Positions 18,036 through 27,185 are shown, counted from the stretch's first letter. The stretch is DNA of 43,688 nt from Bacteroidota bacterium (GCA_022567155.1 JADFHN010000029.1:1-43688), one strand, 5' to 3'. Numbers and translations are program-made. The notes: generated by a model not told the origin, from the sequence alone.

Positions 18036-21000
18036 ATGCCTAAAAAAATTACCCACCTGATAGCCGGCTTGTTGATATATTTTGGAATTATCCACAGCGG
18101 ATATTCTCAGATTCTGTTTCCGGGTTTCACCAACCACAACTGGTATTTTGGTAATTCTGTTTACAGTATTTCGTTCAATAAAGGCGTCCCTGTGTATGCC
18201 TACCTCGATTCGGTAATGGTTACACCTTACAGCCCTTTTGGAAATGGTGTAGCTACCGATGAGGTTACCGGTGAGCTTTTATTCTATACCGACGGTTCCA
18301 CTGTTTATGATGCGAGCCACAGGGCCATGCCCGGCGCTGTAAGCCGGCCAGCGGTGGCAGCTAATCAGGGTATTGCGTTAAGTCCCGTACCCGGAAGCCC
18401 CGACCAATATTACATATTTGCAATCAACGGATCGGGTGATGTGGACTACTCGGTGGTAGATATGCAGCTTTCGGGAAATCCGCCGGCCCAGTTTGGCGGC
18501 GTTAATCTTGGTGATGTAAGTACATGGAGGCAGGATTTGCCCGGCAATACCGGCAACAACGTATCGGAAGCCATGCTGGTTGTACCCAAAGCCAACCTGG
18601 CAGCTGGCTACTGGCTCATAACCCAGGAGCCTAACAGCGCCATATATAAGGTGATCGACATCGGACCTGGCGGCATCGGCGCTGAAACGTCAGTTGATTT
18701 GCTTTCCGCGGGCGCCGTGCCACTCACTGCTTTGCATTTTGGTATCAATCCTTCGGGCCAGCTTGCCGTTGCTCCGAAAGAGGCAAACAAAAACATTCAC
18801 CTGCTTGATTTCAATTTCTCAACAGGCGCCGTCACCTTCAATTCACTTATTCTCAACTCTGCCACGACGGATGCTTCGGCTTCAGAAGCCATTTATGATG
18901 TTGAATTTTCTTCCAACAGCTTTTTTGCTTCACAGACCGGAAGCGCCACAGATCAGGCAGGACTGTTTGCCTACGACTTGCTAAACCCAGGCACTACGGC
19001 AAGACAGATTTTCCCAGGTACAATATTCAGAAGCTATGGACTGAAATACGGTCCTGACGGTAAAATTTATCATTTATACCTGGAGTCAAGCGGAGGCCCG
19101 CTGTTTGTAGGCCGCCTTGAAAACCCTTCTGACCTGGTCGATAGCCTGGTTTATACGGAAAGACTGTTTCAGCTTCGGAATTTTGGAGCACAACAATTTC
19201 CTGCCGTTCTGCCGCAAAAAGATATTACACCCCCTCCGCCGACCATAATGAGCCTCGGAAGATGCGTATCCGATACCATCTGGTTTTTCCCTGACATGGA
19301 CCCTTTTACAGATCAGTTTCAGTGGGACTTTGCGGATGCCAATTTTCCTGCCGACCAGAGCGCTGTCAGCCCGGGTTACAATTATACATCGCCTGGCGGA
19401 TATAATGTGAGGTTAACCACATCGGTGGCCGGAAACACATCAACCGGAACGCTGACATTAAATATTTCACAAACCCAGTTGCAAATTGACCTTGGACAGG
19501 ATACGGTGATCTGTCCAAACGACACACTGTTACTTGAAATTGATCCACAAATTTTTCCACAATTACAGAATGTGGTTTGGTCGAACGGTGAAACCAACGT
19601 ATCGTCAATTTTTGTGACGGAAGGAGGCAATTACTGGGTAAGTGGCACCGATGCGGCTACCGGCTGCAACATCAACGACGCCATACAAGTGGATGAATAC
19701 GGTCTGAACATTACCATTGCAGCTATCTGGTATTTTGGTAATCAGGCAGGACTTGATTTCAACCTGCAGCCACCGGTACCGCTCGACGATGGGGCAATGA
19801 CCGCCCCGGAAGGGTGTGCGGCATACTCCGACAGAAACGGGGATATCCTATTTTATACAGATGGGCAAACCGTTTATAACAACCTGCATCAGATAATGCC
19901 TAACGGAACCAACCTCGCTGCTGATCCGGGTGCGGCCCAATCCACCCTGATCGTACAGTTTCCTTCAAATGAAACCATGTATTATATCTTTTCAAATACA
20001 TGTACCAATCCCCTGGTTACCTGCGACGTTTTTCAGCTCAGCTATTCGGTAGTGGACCTTAAGGTGGCCTTCGGAGGCGATGTGGTCATTAAAAACAAAC
20101 CGCTGTTTAAAAACAGCACCGAACGTATCACTGCCGTATCATTTGGAAATACGGTTTGGCTGATAGCGCATGAATTCGGTACTAACGCGTTCAGGGCATA
20201 TCCTATCACAGAACTTGGCATCGGAGCGCCGGTACTTTCTTCAGTAGGTTCGATCCACAACAAATATGACGGTGCAATGGGTGATGGTTATATGAAATTA
20301 TCAACCGATGGTACCCGCATTGCCGTAGCGCTGCCCTCATCCAGCTCCAACATTGTAGAATTGTTTGATTTTAACGCCTCCTCAGGCATTGTAAGTAATC
20401 CGCTGCAATTAGACCTGAACGATGCCTCGGGCAAAGTGTACGGTGTTGAATTTTCGCCAAATTCAAACTGGCTGTATGCCACACTGTCAAATTTTGAATC
20501 GGGAGCGCAATCTAAGATTTATCAGTGGCACGTTGACTCCACAACCCTTGCGGGAAACGTTACCGATCCGGATTATATCAAAAACTCAAGGGCCATTATT
20601 CCGGGTGGTACGACTACCGAAGCGTTGGGAGCCATCCAGATCAGCCCGAACAGCACAATGTACGTAGCCATAAACGGCCAGCCTTTTCTGGGGACTATAA
20701 ACAATCCTGACGGCCAGCAGGATGGTACTACCAATGCGTTTGCCGACCTGACAAGCGGGCAACCGCTGGCAGGTGGAACATCGAGCGCCCTGGGTCTTCC
20801 AAACTTTGTTCAAAACCTTTCTACCCAGCTGCCCTTGTCTGAAATTTTCATACCCGCTACTGCTTGCGCAGGAGATCTGATAAATTTCAGCGCCACCGCC
20901 ACATCCATTATCGATGAATTTGCATGGAGTATCTTCGATTCTTCAGGAGGCCTGGTAGGCACTTCAACGAACCAGGGCGATACCATTACGCTTGATATTC

Positions 21001-23393
21001 CGGATACGTACATATTCAGTGTCCGTATATTTAACCGCTGCCTGGACCCGATTGCCATACTCACTGATTCCATGACCGTATTTCCAATACCCATTGATCC
21101 GTTCGGATTTACCGCCGTTCCTATTTGTGACCAGTCGATTACACTCACACCTTACAACAACGATCAGCATACAGAATATGATTACCTGTGGAGCACCGGA
21201 GAAACCACACAGGATATCACCGTAAACATGATCGGTACGTATAGTCTGGTCATTACCGATCCGTTGGCAGGATGTACAAACGATTTTGAAGTATTTGTAG
21301 GTCCTCCGTTTACCGTAAATCTCGGCACTGACCGGACCATTTGCGATGGCACATCGCTGACGCTCGACTCACAGGCCAACGCCGATGACTATATCTGGGA
21401 ACTTATCGTTGGCGGCACGGTATTTCCGATCACAGGCTTTGAAACTTCCCGGTTTTTACCACTCGACCAGCTTGGCCCTCCTAATAATCCGGCTCTGGTA
21501 CCCGGCCAGATCAATACCATAACCGTTGGCGTTGTTGATCCGGTTAGTCCGGTTTGTATCGTCCGGGATACGGTGGAGATAACCATAAATGCATTGCCGG
21601 TGGTGAATGTAACTACCAGAGATGCAACAATTTGCGGAGTATCTGATGGTGAAATGGATATCGGAGGGAGTCAGACGGATGATATAACTTATATCGTTAC
21701 AAGTAGCTCCATTCTTGTTACAAACCTGATTCCCGCCGGCACAGGGCCGGTTACACTCACCGGGCTGGCAAGCGGCGTTTATTCCGTGACCATTACCAGC
21801 AGCGTTACAGGATGTACCGCTTCGCAGAACGGGATTGCCATTAATGAACCCGCAACATTCAACATTGACAGCACGCCCACGTCCGACGACGGATGTGATC
21901 CTTCATTCCCGTCAGGAACCATTACGTTCGTTCTGGATATCGACGTTTTTCCGCTGACATACACACTATTTGATCAGACTACGAACACGCCGGTTCTGAA
22001 TCATGATAATGTGAACTTACCGGCAGCAGATGACAGCACCAATTTCACGCTTAATAATATCCCTACGGGTACTTATTCCCTGGATATCAACACGGCCGGT
22101 TGTACTGCATTTGCCACAGATATATTTGTGGACAGACTTCCGGTAACCGATCTGGACGGACCTGCCGTTGTTACGGCGTGCGATACACAAGTATTTTTAT
22201 CAAACTTTTTTACAACAACCACTCCGGGAGCAGTCATCGAGTGGTCGCCCGATGGAAACGCCGGCAGCTACCAGGATGCCGTCACCGTACCTTTCACAAC
22301 GCTGGGTATTACGGATATATTCATCCGGGCTTCCAATGATCCCCTTGTTTCATGCGACTCCATACGTAATACCCAGGTGGTTCTGACGCCAGAGCCAACT
22401 GTTGAAGTAGACATATTCGAGGATTGCTCAGGATTTGTAAGATTAACAGCTATCCCCGACAGTTATCCGGGTGCACAGTATATTTACCAGTGGTTCGGCG
22501 GTGGGCAGCCCACCTCCATATCTACACAACAATCTGTAGATATATACAGCAATGGCACAGATTACAGGGTGGTGGTAAGTCATTCCGCTAATCTTACCTG
22601 TAATGTTACATCGGAGTTTCAAACGGTGGAAGTGCCCATACCATTTACGGTTCAGCTTAATTCCACACCTGCCTGTACAGATGCTGAATTCACGGTCACA
22701 GCGGCTACTTTCAGGACCGACCTTACCTACAAGTGGTTTATTGACGGAGCGGAGCAGGGTGAATCTTTAAACCAGATCGTTCGCGAAAATCTTCCGGGGT
22801 TATACCGGGTTGAGGCTTCTGATGACAAAGGTTGCACGCAATCCGACGAACTGGAGATCATCATCAATGACCCCACTCCCAGCCAGATTCTTCCGCTTTA
22901 CTCGGTATGCTTTCAGGAGGTAGGCACACTTACCGTTGACCCGGGAGCCACCTACCTTTCATATACATGGATAAACCGTAAAACAGGACTGGTTATTGAT
23001 ACTTCGCCCACATTTACCACAGACCAGCCGGGTCAGTTTCAGGCCGACCTGATCAATGGCTTTCAGTGTGTTACCAGCAATGCTTTTGATGTGATCGAGG
23101 ACTGTGAAGCCAAAATCATTGCGCCTAATGCATTCCGGCCAGGAAGCAGTATTGAGACCAATCAGACCTTTCACCTGTTTACAGAATTTGTGAGTGAATT
23201 TGAGATTTTTGTTTACAATCGTTGGGGCGAGTTAATCTTTCATTCCAGTGAGAAAGATTTCATCTGGAACGGAACACTAAACGGTGTATTGTCGCCGGCG
23301 GGCTCTTATACCTGGGTGGTTAAGTACACCAAAGAATTTGGCGGTAAGGGTGAAACACTAAGGCAATACGGCGGAATTACGCTGGTACGGTAA
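18036..23393 (+). CDS. Giant CHU_C-domain surface protein (type IX cargo), 1785 residues
   Basis: A signal peptide covers about residues 1-25 (ending GYSQ). Two related large modules follow. The first starts at NWYFGN near 36 and the second at IWYFGNQAG near 562. Each contains a LLFYTDG/ILFYTDGQTVY segment and a later ...YLDSG-type or VEFSPNSNWLYA-type beta-propeller-like stretch. A PKD-like domain (QFQWDFADANFP) lies near 430. Ig-like and SprB-type repeats occupy the middle and C-terminal parts (for example GCTASQNGIAINEP). The last about 85 residues are CHU_C (APNAFRPGSSIETN, FVYNRWGELIFHS, GTLNGVLSPAGSYTW, GGITLVR). The protein is predicted to be exported by type IX secretion and displayed at the surface for adhesion or gliding. 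Divergent PorP/SprF is its probable secretion partner. Confidence 0.9.
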   Translation: MPKKITHLIAGLLIYFGIIHSGYSQILFPGFTNHNWYFGNSVYSISFNKGVPVYAYLDSVMVTPYSPFGNGVATDEVTGELLFYTDGSTVYDASHRAMPGAVSRPAVAANQGIALSPVPGSPDQYYIFAINGSGDVDYSVVDMQLSGNPPAQFGGVNLGDVSTWRQDLPGNTGNNVSEAMLVVPKANLAAGYWLITQEPNSAIYKVIDIGPGGIGAETSVDLLSAGAVPLTALHFGINPSGQLAVAPKEANKNIHLLDFNFSTGAVTFNSLILNSATTDASASEAIYDVEFSSNSFFASQTGSATDQAGLFAYDLLNPGTTARQIFPGTIFRSYGLKYGPDGKIYHLYLESSGGPLFVGRLENPSDLVDSLVYTERLFQLRNFGAQQFPAVLPQKDITPPPPTIMSLGRCVSDTIWFFPDMDPFTDQFQWDFADANFPADQSAVSPGYNYTSPGGYNVRLTTSVAGNTSTGTLTLNISQTQLQIDLGQDTVICPNDTLLLEIDPQIFPQLQNVVWSNGETNVSSIFVTEGGNYWVSGTDAATGCNINDAIQVDEYGLNITIAAIWYFGNQAGLDFNLQPPVPLDDGAMTAPEGCAAYSDRNGDILFYTDGQTVYNNLHQIMPNGTNLAADPGAAQSTLIVQFPSNETMYYIFSNTCTNPLVTCDVFQLSYSVVDLKVAFGGDVVIKNKPLFKNSTERITAVSFGNTVWLIAHEFGTNAFRAYPITELGIGAPVLSSVGSIHNKYDGAMGDGYMKLSTDGTRIAVALPSSSSNIVELFDFNASSGIVSNPLQLDLNDASGKVYGVEFSPNSNWLYATLSNFESGAQSKIYQWHVDSTTLAGNVTDPDYIKNSRAIIPGGTTTEALGAIQISPNSTMYVAINGQPFLGTINNPDGQQDGTTNAFADLTSGQPLAGGTSSALGLPNFVQNLSTQLPLSEIFIPATACAGDLINFSATATSIIDEFAWSIFDSSGGLVGTSTNQGDTITLDIPDTYIFSVRIFNRCLDPIAILTDSMTVFPIPIDPFGFTAVPICDQSITLTPYNNDQHTEYDYLWSTGETTQDITVNMIGTYSLVITDPLAGCTNDFEVFVGPPFTVNLGTDRTICDGTSLTLDSQANADDYIWELIVGGTVFPITGFETSRFLPLDQLGPPNNPALVPGQINTITVGVVDPVSPVCIVRDTVEITINALPVVNVTTRDATICGVSDGEMDIGGSQTDDITYIVTSSSILVTNLIPAGTGPVTLTGLASGVYSVTITSSVTGCTASQNGIAINEPATFNIDSTPTSDDGCDPSFPSGTITFVLDIDVFPLTYTLFDQTTNTPVLNHDNVNLPAADDSTNFTLNNIPTGTYSLDINTAGCTAFATDIFVDRLPVTDLDGPAVVTACDTQVFLSNFFTTTTPGAVIEWSPDGNAGSYQDAVTVPFTTLGITDIFIRASNDPLVSCDSIRNTQVVLTPEPTVEVDIFEDCSGFVRLTAIPDSYPGAQYIYQWFGGGQPTSISTQQSVDIYSNGTDYRVVVSHSANLTCNVTSEFQTVEVPIPFTVQLNSTPACTDAEFTVTAATFRTDLTYKWFIDGAEQGESLNQIVRENLPGLYRVEASDDKGCTQSDELEIIINDPTPSQILPLYSVCFQEVGTLTVDPGATYLSYTWINRKTGLVIDTSPTFTTDQPGQFQADLINGFQCVTSNAFDVIEDCEAKIIAPNAFRPGSSIETNQTFHLFTEFVSEFEIFVYNRWGELIFHSSEKDFIWNGTLNGVLSPAGSYTWVVKYTKEFGGKGETLRQYGGITLVR

Positions 23394-23497
23394 AAATGAT
23401 AATAATCTACTGATTGTATTAGCTTGCACGATACATACAGACACTGCATTTTTGTATTAAAAATTTATCATAATGTTAAATTAAATATCTTCATCTT

Positions 23498-23857
23498 ATG
23501 AAAAAGCTAATTCCAGTACTCTTATTTATTTTTGTCATCAGTCTTTACGGATTTACTGATTACAACCGGGTTTTAAATACCTCCCTGAAAATTACCGTGG
23601 TTGATTATCTTGGCAATGTGGTTGAGGAGGCAAGCGTAACCCTTTACCCAACTGATAAAGACTACAGAAATGAAACCAACCCGGTTACAGATACCCAGTA
23701 CACGGATAAAAAAGGAAAGGTTACATTTAAAAAACTAGAGCCTACGGTATATTTTGTATATGTGGTTAAAGACGATATGAACAATATAGGAGGCGGGGTA
23801 CAAACGGATACGCTCGTAAAGGGCAAAATAAATAAAGTGAATATCGTTATTGAATGA
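23498..23857 (+). CDS. Small secreted protein with carboxypeptidase-regulatory-like fold
   Basis: The 119-residue product begins with a signal peptide (MKKLIPVLLFIFVISLYGF). One all-beta domain resembling CarboxypepD-reg/SpaA-like modules follows: SLKITVVDYLGNVVEEASVTLY, then TDKKGKVTFKKLEPTVYFVYV. There is no lipobox Cys, so it is periplasmic or secreted rather than a lipoprotein. It sits 104 bases after the giant CHU_C gene on the same strand and could belong to the same surface locus. I cannot assign a specific function. Confidence 0.7.
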   Translation: MKKLIPVLLFIFVISLYGFTDYNRVLNTSLKITVVDYLGNVVEEASVTLYPTDKDYRNETNPVTDTQYTDKKGKVTFKKLEPTVYFVYVVKDDMNNIGGGVQTDTLVKGKINKVNIVIE

Positions 23858-23930
23858 TGATGACAGTTGTTGGTGCATAGGCCGGTTGAGGTTGACCATT
23901 CACAAATGAACTTTAGTCCATATACTCACT

Positions 23931-24060
23931 TGTCATTTCGATCCCGCTTTTAGCGGGAGAGAAATCTTTACAGTTGTGAAGGTCAAATGAATTTACTTTC
24001 CTGCTGTTAAAGATCTCTCTCCCCCCGATAGCTATCGGGGCTATCGGGATCGAGATGACA
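23931..24060. repeat. 130-bp inverted-repeat element tipped by TGTCATTTCGATCCCG
   Basis: The left end TGTCATTTCGATCCCG (23931-23946) and right end CGGGATCGAGATGACA (24045-24060) are inverted with one mismatch. An inner AGAGAAATCTTTA is mirrored by AAAGATCTCTC. A perfect 18-bp palindrome CCCCGATAGCTATCGGGG lies at 24023-24040. Elements with GTCATTTCGA...AGAAATCT ends are widespread between Bacteroidota genes. A partial relative is at 42328 (CGTCATTCTGAACCCC) and a short related palindrome is at 39491-39506. Confidence 0.65.
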
Positions 24061-24209
24061 GCAGTGTTGATTATGGCCATAAATGCAATTTGCGGCTACA
24101 TTCGGTTATCTACACAAGATTGCTTCATACACGTTTAATTCCATCGTTATTTATGCCTGGAGGCAATTAATAGAAAGGCCTCCGACTACAAACAGTGATA
24201 ATCCTTTCA

Positions 24210-24217
24210 TACCTTTG
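24210..24217 (+). promoter_or_regulatory. Candidate promoter -7 element for tsaC-pgk (TACCTTTG)
   Basis: TACCTTTG fits TAnnTTTG and ends 6 bases before ATG 24224. Transcription from it would give an almost leaderless mRNA. It supports the 24224 start over the longer upstream frame. Confidence 0.4.
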
Positions 24218-24223
24218 CCTGTA

Positions 24224-25186
24224 ATGGCAAAAACGGGGAAAAATATCAGTAAAGCCATACAAATTCTGGAATCCGGAGGATTGGTTGCCATCCCTACCGA
24301 AACGGTGTACGGATTGGCTGCCAATGCCTTTAACCCCGATGCGGTCGCCCGGATATTTGAAGTTAAAAACAGACCCTGGTTCGATCCTTTAATCGTGCAC
24401 TGCTCCGGACTAGCCGAAACTGAGCATATTGTAAAAGAAATTCCCAAATTGGCCCGTTCATTGGCAGAAAAGTTCTGGCCCGGGCCGCTGACCATGCTAA
24501 TGAATAAACAGGATAACATTTCTGATCTGGTCACAGCAGGTATGCAAAAAGTAGCCATTCGTGTTCCGGATCATCCACTCACACGTACCCTTCTGAAATC
24601 GCTGGATTTTCCATTGGTGGCTCCGAGCGCCAACCCATTTGGATACGTAAGCCCCACCACTGCCCAACATGTAAACCAGCAACTCGGAGACCATATCGAT
24701 TATATTCTTGACGGCGGCGAGTGCCACATAGGAATCGAATCCACTATCGTCGGGTTTGACAACGACACAACGGTTGTTTACAGGCTGGGCGGACTGGAAC
24801 CAGAAAGTATTGAATCAATTACGGGCAAAATTGTTCTCAGACCGCACAGCGCCTCCAATCCCATAGCGCCAGGCATGCTGGAAAGCCATTATGCACCTGG
24901 AAAAAGAATAATCCTGGGAAACGTGGATGAGCTTTTAAAAAAACATGATGCGGATAAAACGGGAATTATCCGTTTTAAGCCACAGGCCGACAAAAAAACT
25001 TCCGGAAAAGAAATGTATCTATCCGTGACGGGCGATTTAAGAGAAGCTGCAAAAAACCTGTTTTCAGTTCTCAGGAAAATGGATACCATGGATGTGGAGG
25101 TTATACTTGCAGAAAAAGTGCCTGAAGAAGGACTTGGGCTGGCCATAAACGACCGGTTGAAACGAGCTGCAGGAAAACGGATGTAG
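24224..25186 (+). CDS. L-threonylcarbamoyladenylate synthase (Sua5/TsaC2 type)
   Basis: The enzyme makes threonylcarbamoyl-AMP from threonine, bicarbonate and ATP for t6A37 modification of ANN-decoding tRNAs. It has 320 residues from ATG 24224, where the YrdC domain naturally begins (KAIQILESGGLVAIPTETVYGLAANAF). The conserved blocks FEVKNRPWFDPLIVH and WPGPLTML are visible, as are RVPDHPLTRTLL and PLVAPSANPFG. A C-terminal Sua5 domain (about 225-320) follows the linker APGMLESHYAPG, so this is the long TsaC2/Sua5 form rather than the short TsaC. pgk follows 26 bases later on the same strand, probably in one transcript. Confidence 0.93.
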   Translation: MAKTGKNISKAIQILESGGLVAIPTETVYGLAANAFNPDAVARIFEVKNRPWFDPLIVHCSGLAETEHIVKEIPKLARSLAEKFWPGPLTMLMNKQDNISDLVTAGMQKVAIRVPDHPLTRTLLKSLDFPLVAPSANPFGYVSPTTAQHVNQQLGDHIDYILDGGECHIGIESTIVGFDNDTTVVYRLGGLEPESIESITGKIVLRPHSASNPIAPGMLESHYAPGKRIILGNVDELLKKHDADKTGIIRFKPQADKKTSGKEMYLSVTGDLREAAKNLFSVLRKMDTMDVEVILAEKVPEEGLGLAINDRLKRAAGKRM

Positions 25187-25212
25187 AAAATAAATTCTGA
25201 ACCATAAGATTA

Positions 25213-26397
25213 ATGAAAACAGTAGATTCTTTCAATTTCAAAAACAAAAAAGCATTGGTCCGTGTAGATTTCAATGTACCCCTCAATGACAAATACGAGA
25301 TTACGGACCTTACACGTATAAAAGCCGTGGAGCCAACCATCCGGAAAATACTAAACGATGGCGGATCTGCAATCCTGATGTCGCACCTGGGCAGGCCCAA
25401 AAGCGGACCTGAAGAAAAGTTTTCATTAAAGCATCTTGTAAATGAACTGTCGGACAGGTTTGGTACTATGGTGAAATTCGCATCCGACTGCATCGGTGAG
25501 GAATCCATTAAGCTTTCTGAAGCTCTCAAACCGGGAGAAATTTTATTGCTTGAAAATCTCCGGTTTCATGCAGAGGAGAAAAAAGGGGATGCCGGTTTTG
25601 CACAAAAGCTGGCAAAACTTGGGGATGTATATGTAAATGATGCTTTCGGCACCGCCCACCGCGCTCATGCCAGCACCTCGGTCATAGCACAGTTTTTTGA
25701 CGATAAAATGGCCGGATACGTAATGGAAGCCGAACTGGCGAACGTCAAAAAGGTGCTGGAAAGGCCCAAAAGGCCTTTCACCGCCATTATGGGAGGTGTT
25801 AAAATCTCCGACAAAATCCTCATTATCGAAAAAATGCTCGACAAGATAGATAACCTGCTTATTGGCGGTGGCATGAGCTACACTTTTTTTAAAGCCCTGG
25901 GAGGTAACGTCGGAAAATCACTTGTGGAGGAAGATAAACTTGAACTTGCCGGTATGCTGATCAAAAAGGCAAAGGAGAAAGGTGTAAATCTTGAGCTTCC
26001 CATCGATTCAGTGATTGCCGATGATTTCAATAACAATGCCAATACACAGATTGCCAAAAACTTCTCCATCCCCGATGGCTGGATGGGGCTGGATATCGGA
26101 CCGGAGGCACGTGAGGTGTTTTCAAACATTATACGTGAGTCGGGCACCATTTTGTGGAACGGCCCTATGGGAGTTTTTGAAATGCCGAACTTTGCCAATG
26201 GAACATCAGCTATCGCGAAGGCAGTTGTTGAGGCCACCGAAAAAGGTGGATTTTCATTGATCGGCGGGGGCGACTCAGCAGCCGCAGTTAACAATCTCGG
26301 ATATGGCAATAAAGTATCGTACGTTTCCACCGGCGGCGGGGCCTTGCTCGAATATATGGAAGGGAAAGAACTACCCGGAGTTACCGCCCTTGAGTAA
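25213..26397 (+). CDS. pgk: Phosphoglycerate kinase
   Basis: Pgk transfers phosphate from 1,3-bisphosphoglycerate to ADP in glycolysis. The 394-residue protein is full length. It has the N-terminal substrate signature ([14 protein letters not shown]), the SHLGRPK loop and the [16 protein letters not shown] block. The C-terminal nucleotide domain has [21 protein letters not shown] and finally [21 protein letters not shown]. The last 20 codons (from GGG at 26338) are repeated twice downstream at 27186 and 27435, with mostly silent differences, implying that the present 3' end may have been supplied by an inserted element. The gene is intact and presumably the housekeeping copy. It lies 26 bases behind tsaC. 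Confidence 0.97.
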   Translation: MKTVDSFNFKNKKALVRVDFNVPLNDKYEITDLTRIKAVEPTIRKILNDGGSAILMSHLGRPKSGPEEKFSLKHLVNELSDRFGTMVKFASDCIGEESIKLSEALKPGEILLLENLRFHAEEKKGDAGFAQKLAKLGDVYVNDAFGTAHRAHASTSVIAQFFDDKMAGYVMEAELANVKKVLERPKRPFTAIMGGVKISDKILIIEKMLDKIDNLLIGGGMSYTFFKALGGNVGKSLVEEDKLELAGMLIKKAKEKGVNLELPIDSVIADDFNNNANTQIAKNFSIPDGWMGLDIGPEAREVFSNIIRESGTILWNGPMGVFEMPNFANGTSAIAKAVVEATEKGGFSLIGGGDSAAAVNNLGYGNKVSYVSTGGGALLEYMEGKELPGVTALE

Positions 26398-26602
26398 TAA
26401 ATCTGCTCCTGAATTATTATTATTTGAAATCTTAATCAGTTAATACAAAAAACCCTGAATAAAGCCTGCCTGTATGCCGTGGTATGAAGAAATTTAGGGG
26501 GTTTTTCAGATTTACATTGTCATACTTAAAGTCCCCCTTAATAAAGGCCGGCCAGGCAGTGGGGATTTTCCCATAGGGATGGCAATGCCAAGGGGGTTGT
26601 CA
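26338..26602 (+). repeat. pgk-tail repeat unit 1 (gene end plus shared 200-bp block)
   Basis: The unit holds the real last 20 codons of pgk followed by about 205 bases that recur, with small changes, at 27186-27420. The shared part includes a CTCCTGAA motif, an A/T segment identical over more than 30 bases, a stem (AAAAACCCT with AGGGGGTTTTT) and a C5/G5 palindrome. In this copy about 40 bases are inserted into the palindrome loop (26554-26590, GC-rich). The unit ends GGGGGTTGTCA at 26592-26602. Confidence 0.8.
26447..26506 (+). terminator. Probable transcript-end stem-loop of pgk
   Basis: AAAAAACCCT at 26447-26456 can pair with AGGGGGTTTTT at 26496-26506 around a roughly 40-base loop. It lies 50 bases after the pgk stop and ends in T5. 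The downstream repeat copy keeps the pairing (AAAAACCCCT with AAGGAGTTTTT) despite base changes. The loop is long, so terminator activity is uncertain. Confidence 0.4.
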
Positions 26603-26662
26603 GATAAATTTTAAAACTTTTAACTAAAATCTTATATAAATGATCCCTAAAAGTTGATTTGC

Positions 26663-26670
26663 TAAATTTG
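26663..26670 (+). promoter_or_regulatory. Candidate promoter -7 element for the DUF559 gene (TAAATTTG)
   Basis: TAAATTTG is a full match to TAnnTTTG and ends 8 bases before the DUF559 ATG. A correctly spaced TTTG box is not evident. It suggests that the gene is expressed on its own rather than from pgk. Confidence 0.45.
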
Positions 26671-26678
26671 AAATAGCG

Positions 26679-27047
26679 ATGAAAATCTATTACAACCCGA
26701 AACTCAAAAAACTTGCCAGATATCTTAGAAATAATAGCACCTTATCCGAAGTCTTATTTTGGAATGAAATCAAAGGGAAACAAATTCTTGGCTATCAATT
26801 TCTCCGTCAAAAACCAATTGGCAACTATATCGTAGATTTTTATTGTCCAAAACTCAAAATAGCAATTGAAATTGATGGTGAATCCCATGGCTATAAAAAA
26901 GCCATGTTGCGGGATGAAGTGAAAGAAAAATATCTATCAAAAATTAGGATTGAACTCATTCGATACGATGATTATGATGTCAAATCGAATATCGGTGCCA
27001 TAATAAATCATTTAATTGATTGGATCCATAATCTGGGAAATCAATAA
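26679..27047 (+). CDS. DUF559 endonuclease-domain protein (Vsr-like fold)
   Basis: The 122-residue protein is a single DUF559 domain related to very-short-patch-repair endonucleases. It has an N-terminal helix (LARYLRNNSTLSEVLFWNEIKG, with Glu25) and the sheet motif LRQKPIGNYIVDFYC (Asp53). The active-site pattern follows as Glu64-x-Asp66...His70 in IAIEIDGESH, and then the RIELIRYDDYDV strand. All expected catalytic acids are present, so it is probably an active nuclease, although the target is unknown. It lies between two copies of the pgk-tail repeat unit and is bracketed by inverted GGGGGTTGTCA / TGACAACATCCCCC repeats. It has its own promoter-like TAAATTTG and is more A/T-rich than pgk. 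Its context suggests that it is the protein of a small mobile element, which is an inference. Confidence 0.9.
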   Translation: MKIYYNPKLKKLARYLRNNSTLSEVLFWNEIKGKQILGYQFLRQKPIGNYIVDFYCPKLKIAIEIDGESHGYKKAMLRDEVKEKYLSKIRIELIRYDDYDVKSNIGAIINHLIDWIHNLGNQ

Positions 27048-27122
27048 ATAAATTGCCGGGGTCGATGATTCGGTATCACTTTCATCCTGTATGTGTAATA
27101 ATTTAATAATCAACTCCTTGAA

Positions 27123-27165
27123 TGACAACATCCCCCTTTTTCTCCCTTTGATAAGGGGGATTAGT
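27123..27165. repeat. Right-hand inverted palindrome flanking DUF559
   Basis: TGACAACATCCCCC at 27123-27136 is, apart from a small spacer change, the inverse of GGGGGTTGTCA at 26592-26602 on the other side of the gene. It continues through a T-rich centre into AAGGGGGATTAG, so this side is itself a C5/G5 palindrome. The two copies face each other across about 520 bases containing the DUF559 gene and its promoter. Confidence 0.65.
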
Positions 27166-27185
27166 TTATTTTCAGTCATACGGAT

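Larger units (their letters stand above)
23858..24223. other. Intergenic region with a palindromic element
   Basis: The gap between the small secreted protein and tsaC holds a 130-bp element at 23931-24060. The tsaC frame is open upstream to 24083, but that extension enters DNA just beyond the element and lacks family similarity, so it is treated as non-coding. Confidence 0.5.

Noticed and set aside
24083-24223. N-terminal extension of the tsaC frame
   Set aside because: The extension has no family similarity, begins just after a repeat element and contains the promoter-like TACCTTTG; the YrdC domain starts naturally at 24224.
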